From an uncultured Lachnospiraceae bacterium (GTDB lineage Bacteria > Bacillota > Clostridia > Lachnospirales > Lachnospiraceae): a stretch of 17,279 nt of DNA. Below are positions 15,273-17,279 of this stretch, piece by piece. Every line of letters begins with the position of its first letter. Positions within the stretch are counted from its first letter, which is position 1. Both the position numbers and the translations under genes were made by a program. The stretch is from NCBI GenBank assembly GCA_905201915.1, contig CAJKQE010000043.1, forward strand, positions 1 to 17,279, read 5' to 3'. Below the pieces are notes generated by a model. It searched no databases. It was not told where the DNA came from and saw only the letters and a list, made by a program, of their open reading frames with translations.

Positions 15273-16028
15273 TTATAGTTTCTTTTCCATTTCTTTCACA
15301 TTTTTCTTGAGCACTTTAACAAATTCCAATACTTTTTCCTCTCCCATTCGCAAAGAAGGCGTACTGATACTAATTCCTGCGATAACCTGTCCTCTTCCAT
15401 TCAAAACCGGAACACCTACGCATTTTATTCCGAAAGTTCCTTCCATATTGTCAAAACCATAGCCTCGCTCTTTTGTAAGCTGTAATTCCTGTTTTAATTG
15501 TTCACGATCTGTAATCGTATATTCTGTAAAAGCCTCTAACTCTTCACTAATACGTTCTTCTCTTTCCTCATCCGACATCATCGATAGAATTGCTTTTCCA
15601 ATACTGGTGCAATACATTTTTGAACGGTCTCCTCTCACAGAAGGCGCTCCTACATAATTAGAATCCGGATACACTGCATCCAGATAAATAACCTCATTCT
15701 TATCCGGCACTGCCAAATAAACAACTTCATTGACTTCTTTACATATTTTCTGCATATAAGGCATGGCAATATTGCTAATATCGTAACGATCTCCTAAAGC
15801 TCTGCTTAACCCAAAAATAGCCGTTCCCAAGAAGAACTTTCCTGATTCTTCATCCTGATCCAGATAATCCATGGCTTTATATGTCATCAAAATATTGTGT
15901 ACATTGCTTTTATATAATCCTAATTTTTCACTGATTTCTGTCACTCCCAGAGGTTGCTTTTCCCGAAAACAATCTAATACTTCTAAAGCCTTTTGTAGAC
16001 TTTTTACTTTAACTTCTGCTTCTTTCAT
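15273..16028 (-). CDS. IclR-family transcriptional regulator
   Basis: 251 residues, standard length. N-terminal winged helix-turn-helix (about 6-65; GVTEISEKLGLYKSNVHNIL at 28-47), then the IclR effector domain (about 75-250) with YCTSIGKAILS (139-149), ERGYGFDNMEG (187-197) and CVGVPVLN (203-210). IclR proteins bind small organic acids and act as repressors or activators of neighbouring catabolic genes. It lies directly upstream of the dehydrogenase promoter and its paired palindromic operators, so it probably controls them. Its own expression likely comes from the promoter before the nitroreductase gene; it starts 22 nt after the GNAT gene with AGAGAGG upstream. No clear terminator separates it from the dehydrogenase promoter. 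The ligand is unknown. Confidence 0.92.
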   Translation of the reverse strand: MKEAEVKVKSLQKALEVLDCFREKQPLGVTEISEKLGLYKSNVHNILMTYKAMDYLDQDEESGKFFLGTAIFGLSRALGDRYDISNIAMPYMQKICKEVNEVVYLAVPDKNEVIYLDAVYPDSNYVGAPSVRGDRSKMYCTSIGKAILSMMSDEEREERISEELEAFTEYTITDREQLKQELQLTKERGYGFDNMEGTFGIKCVGVPVLNGRGQVIAGISISTPSLRMGEEKVLEFVKVLKKNVKEMEKKL

Positions 16029-16050
16029 AGATGACCTCTCTTTATTTTTT

Positions 16051-16560
16051 CTATATTTCTATCCAATATCTTCTTGTCAGTCTTTTTTCTCCGTTCACCA
16101 CATCTTCTATCTTATCCTGCAGCACCCCTCCATTTTTCTCAATCACAGCAATAGAACCGTAATTGTCATCTTTACAGGTAAGCAGTACTTTTTTTAAGGG
16201 CAAATTTTCTCTAATATAAAGAATGGCTTGTCGTAGCATTTCCGTTCCAATTCCCTGCCCCCATTTCTCGTATCGTACCCCATAGCCTATATGTCCGCCC
16301 AGCCGTTCTAAATTTTCTGTAAGTTCATGGCGAATACTAATTTCTCCCAGAAAATCCTGTTCATCTACAAACCAAAGGCAAGTAGCAGGAACCCAGCCTT
16401 TTAGAAGATTTTTTCCCTTTTCCATATTTTCTGTATATTCCGCAATCTGTTCAAAGGGCATATCAAAAAATTCATATAATTTAATATTCTTTTCTTTATA
16501 TATTTCTGCTGCTCTATAATAACTTTCTGCATACTTTTTATTGGGCTTAATAAGTTTCAT
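16051..16560 (-). CDS. GNAT-family acetyltransferase
   Basis: 169 residues from ATG 16560. A start at 16590 would overlap the upstream gene more deeply; GAGGAG about 10 nt before 16560 favours the shorter form, which overlaps the nitroreductase by 14 nt. The acetyl-CoA pyrophosphate loop is GQGIGT (101-106) within YEKWGQGIGTEMLRQAI, followed by the usual helix. FLGEISIRHEL (70-80) and HIGYGVR (90-96) form the strands before it, as in the 'predicted acetyltransferase' group close to RimJ-like enzymes. The acceptor cannot be predicted. Overlap with the nitroreductase and closeness to iclR indicate one transcript. Confidence 0.88.
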   Translation of the reverse strand: MKLIKPNKKYAESYYRAAEIYKEKNIKLYEFFDMPFEQIAEYTENMEKGKNLLKGWVPATCLWFVDEQDFLGEISIRHELTENLERLGGHIGYGVRYEKWGQGIGTEMLRQAILYIRENLPLKKVLLTCKDDNYGSIAVIEKNGGVLQDKIEDVVNGEKRLTRRYWIEI

Positions 16561-17071
16561 AGTGTATTTTCTCCTCTTCCAGTTCTTCAAGAGAATGTGC
16601 CTTCGGATGTTCTTCCGAAACTCCTACTGAAAGAATGGCTTCTAAGACATACTTCTCAGGTACATTTAATAATGTACGGCAATATGCTTCCGTACTTTCT
16701 CCGTTCTCGGCTTCTCGCAGCCTTCCCTGTATCCAACAGCTTCCAAGTCCCAAACTGTCTGCCATTAAATGCATATTGCTCATCACAATAGAGCAATCCT
16801 CCACCCACACATCTGTCTTTTCAGGATTTGCAAATACCAGAATTGCACAACCGGCATTTTCTAACATTTTTGCTGCTCCTACTCTGCAATGAGACAGCTT
16901 TTCAAGAGTTATCTTTTCCTGTACTACAACAAATTCCCATGGTTTCCTGCCTCTGCCTGATGCTGATAAAAGTCCTGCCTGCAAAATTTTATCTAGTTTT
17001 TCCTTAGGGATTTTTTCTCCAGTGTAGGTTCTGACACTTCTTCTATTCTGCATGATTTCCAATAAATTCAT
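16547..17071 (-). CDS. Nitroreductase-family flavoprotein
   Basis: 174 residues, the small size of single-domain nitroreductases. NRRSVRTYTGEKIP (9-22) carries the arginine and serine residues that hold the FMN phosphate; SASGRGRKPWEFVVV (36-50) and GLGSCWIQG (108-116) are the other conserved blocks. Such enzymes use FMN and NAD(P)H to reduce varied substrates, often as homodimers; the natural substrate is unknown. ATG 17071 follows AGAGGG at about 9 nt and is preceded by a good promoter. First gene of the nitroreductase-GNAT-iclR unit. Confidence 0.9.
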   Translation of the reverse strand: MNLLEIMQNRRSVRTYTGEKIPKEKLDKILQAGLLSASGRGRKPWEFVVVQEKITLEKLSHCRVGAAKMLENAGCAILVFANPEKTDVWVEDCSIVMSNMHLMADSLGLGSCWIQGRLREAENGESTEAYCRTLLNVPEKYVLEAILSVGVSEEHPKAHSLEELEEEKIHYETY

Positions 17072-17109
17072 AATCCCATCCCTCTCTTCTATTATTTGCT
17101 TTGTACAAC

Positions 17110-17138
17110 ATTCTACCCCATTGCGTCCTATATAACAA
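17110..17138 (-). promoter_or_regulatory. Sigma-A promoter of the nitroreductase-GNAT-iclR operon
   Basis: TTGTTA (17133-17138), 17-bp spacer, TAGAAT (17110-17115) on the minus strand. The start would be near 17103, about 32 nt before the nitroreductase ATG. Confidence 0.65.
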
Positions 17139-17198
17139 GAAAATTTCTATAAAATCTCATTATTTTCTGTAAATTTTATTTTTATTTTCTTTTATTTA

Positions 17199-17207
17199 TG
17201 GTATAAT
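17199..17207 (+). promoter_or_regulatory. Extended -10 promoter on the plus strand, reading out of the window
   Basis: TGGTATAAT is a perfect extended -10. The -35 at 17 bp is AT-rich and weak. It points to a divergent transcript whose gene, if any, lies mostly beyond base 17279. No ribosome binding site is visible before the ATGs at 17224 or 17257. Confidence 0.4.
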
Positions 17208-17279
17208 TTACATATAAAATAAAATGAAAGTCCAGCTAATAAATGTCAATAGATAAATGAAAAATATTTTCTCCATAAA

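Noticed and set aside
17244..17249. Perfect TTGACA box on the minus strand
   Set aside because: No acceptable -10 at 16-18 bp; the sequence there is CATTTT-like. The better nitroreductase promoter is at 17110-17138.
17224..17256. Plus-strand 10-codon ORF ending in TAA directly before another ATG, resembling a leader peptide
   Set aside because: No ribosome binding site before either ATG and too little downstream sequence to judge a gene.

Overview
The window is AT-rich, Gram-positive-type DNA. Ribosome binding sites are strong (GGAGG/AGGAGG), promoters are near-consensus sigma-A, and intrinsic terminators end in U-tracts. The enzymes are oxygen-sensitive and ferredoxin-linked. Together this suggests an anaerobic Clostridia member, probably Lachnospiraceae; that is inference from gene content, not a taxonomic assignment. 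Every recognisable gene lies on the minus strand, so transcription runs from high to low coordinates. No rRNA, tRNA, CRISPR array or intact insertion sequence was seen. No gene-free stretch exceeds about 210 bases.

Region 1 (17279-15273): a promoter at 17110-17138 drives a small operon of nitroreductase-like protein, GNAT acetyltransferase and IclR-family regulator. At the far right edge an extended -10 box on the plus strand may serve a gene outside the window.

Region 2 (15272-6245): this is the metabolic core. A near-consensus promoter (15200-15228) is followed by a leader of about 120 nt carrying two nearly identical palindromic operator units. The genes then run: Glu/Leu/Phe/Val-type amino acid dehydrogenase, an intrinsic terminator, an MFS transporter, a four-subunit 2-oxoacid:ferredoxin oxidoreductase (delta ferredoxin, alpha VorB-like, beta, gamma), a one-chain ADP-forming acyl-CoA synthetase, a BCCT transporter, and a final terminator. 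The genes spell out amino acid -> 2-oxoacid -> acyl-CoA + reduced ferredoxin -> acid + ATP. The same set could run backwards to make amino acids from short-chain acids. The dehydrogenase lacks the glutamate-type PYKGGLRF motif and resembles leucine dehydrogenases there, so a branched-chain or other hydrophobic amino acid is more likely than glutamate. The adjacent IclR protein is the obvious candidate regulator.

Region 3 (6244-5400): a monocistronic, orotate-phosphoribosyltransferase-like protein whose PRPP loop has lost its acidic pair, followed by a perfect 20-bp inverted repeat.

Region 4 (5400-2177): a three-gene operon, DUF4178 membrane-anchored protein, DUF350 four-helix membrane protein, and a seven-helix membrane protein fused to a spermidine-synthase-like domain. 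This looks like a membrane-associated aminopropyl-transfer or envelope system of unknown substrate.

Region 5 (2176-1): the first 710 residues of an M16C zinc metalloprotease, cut by the window edge.
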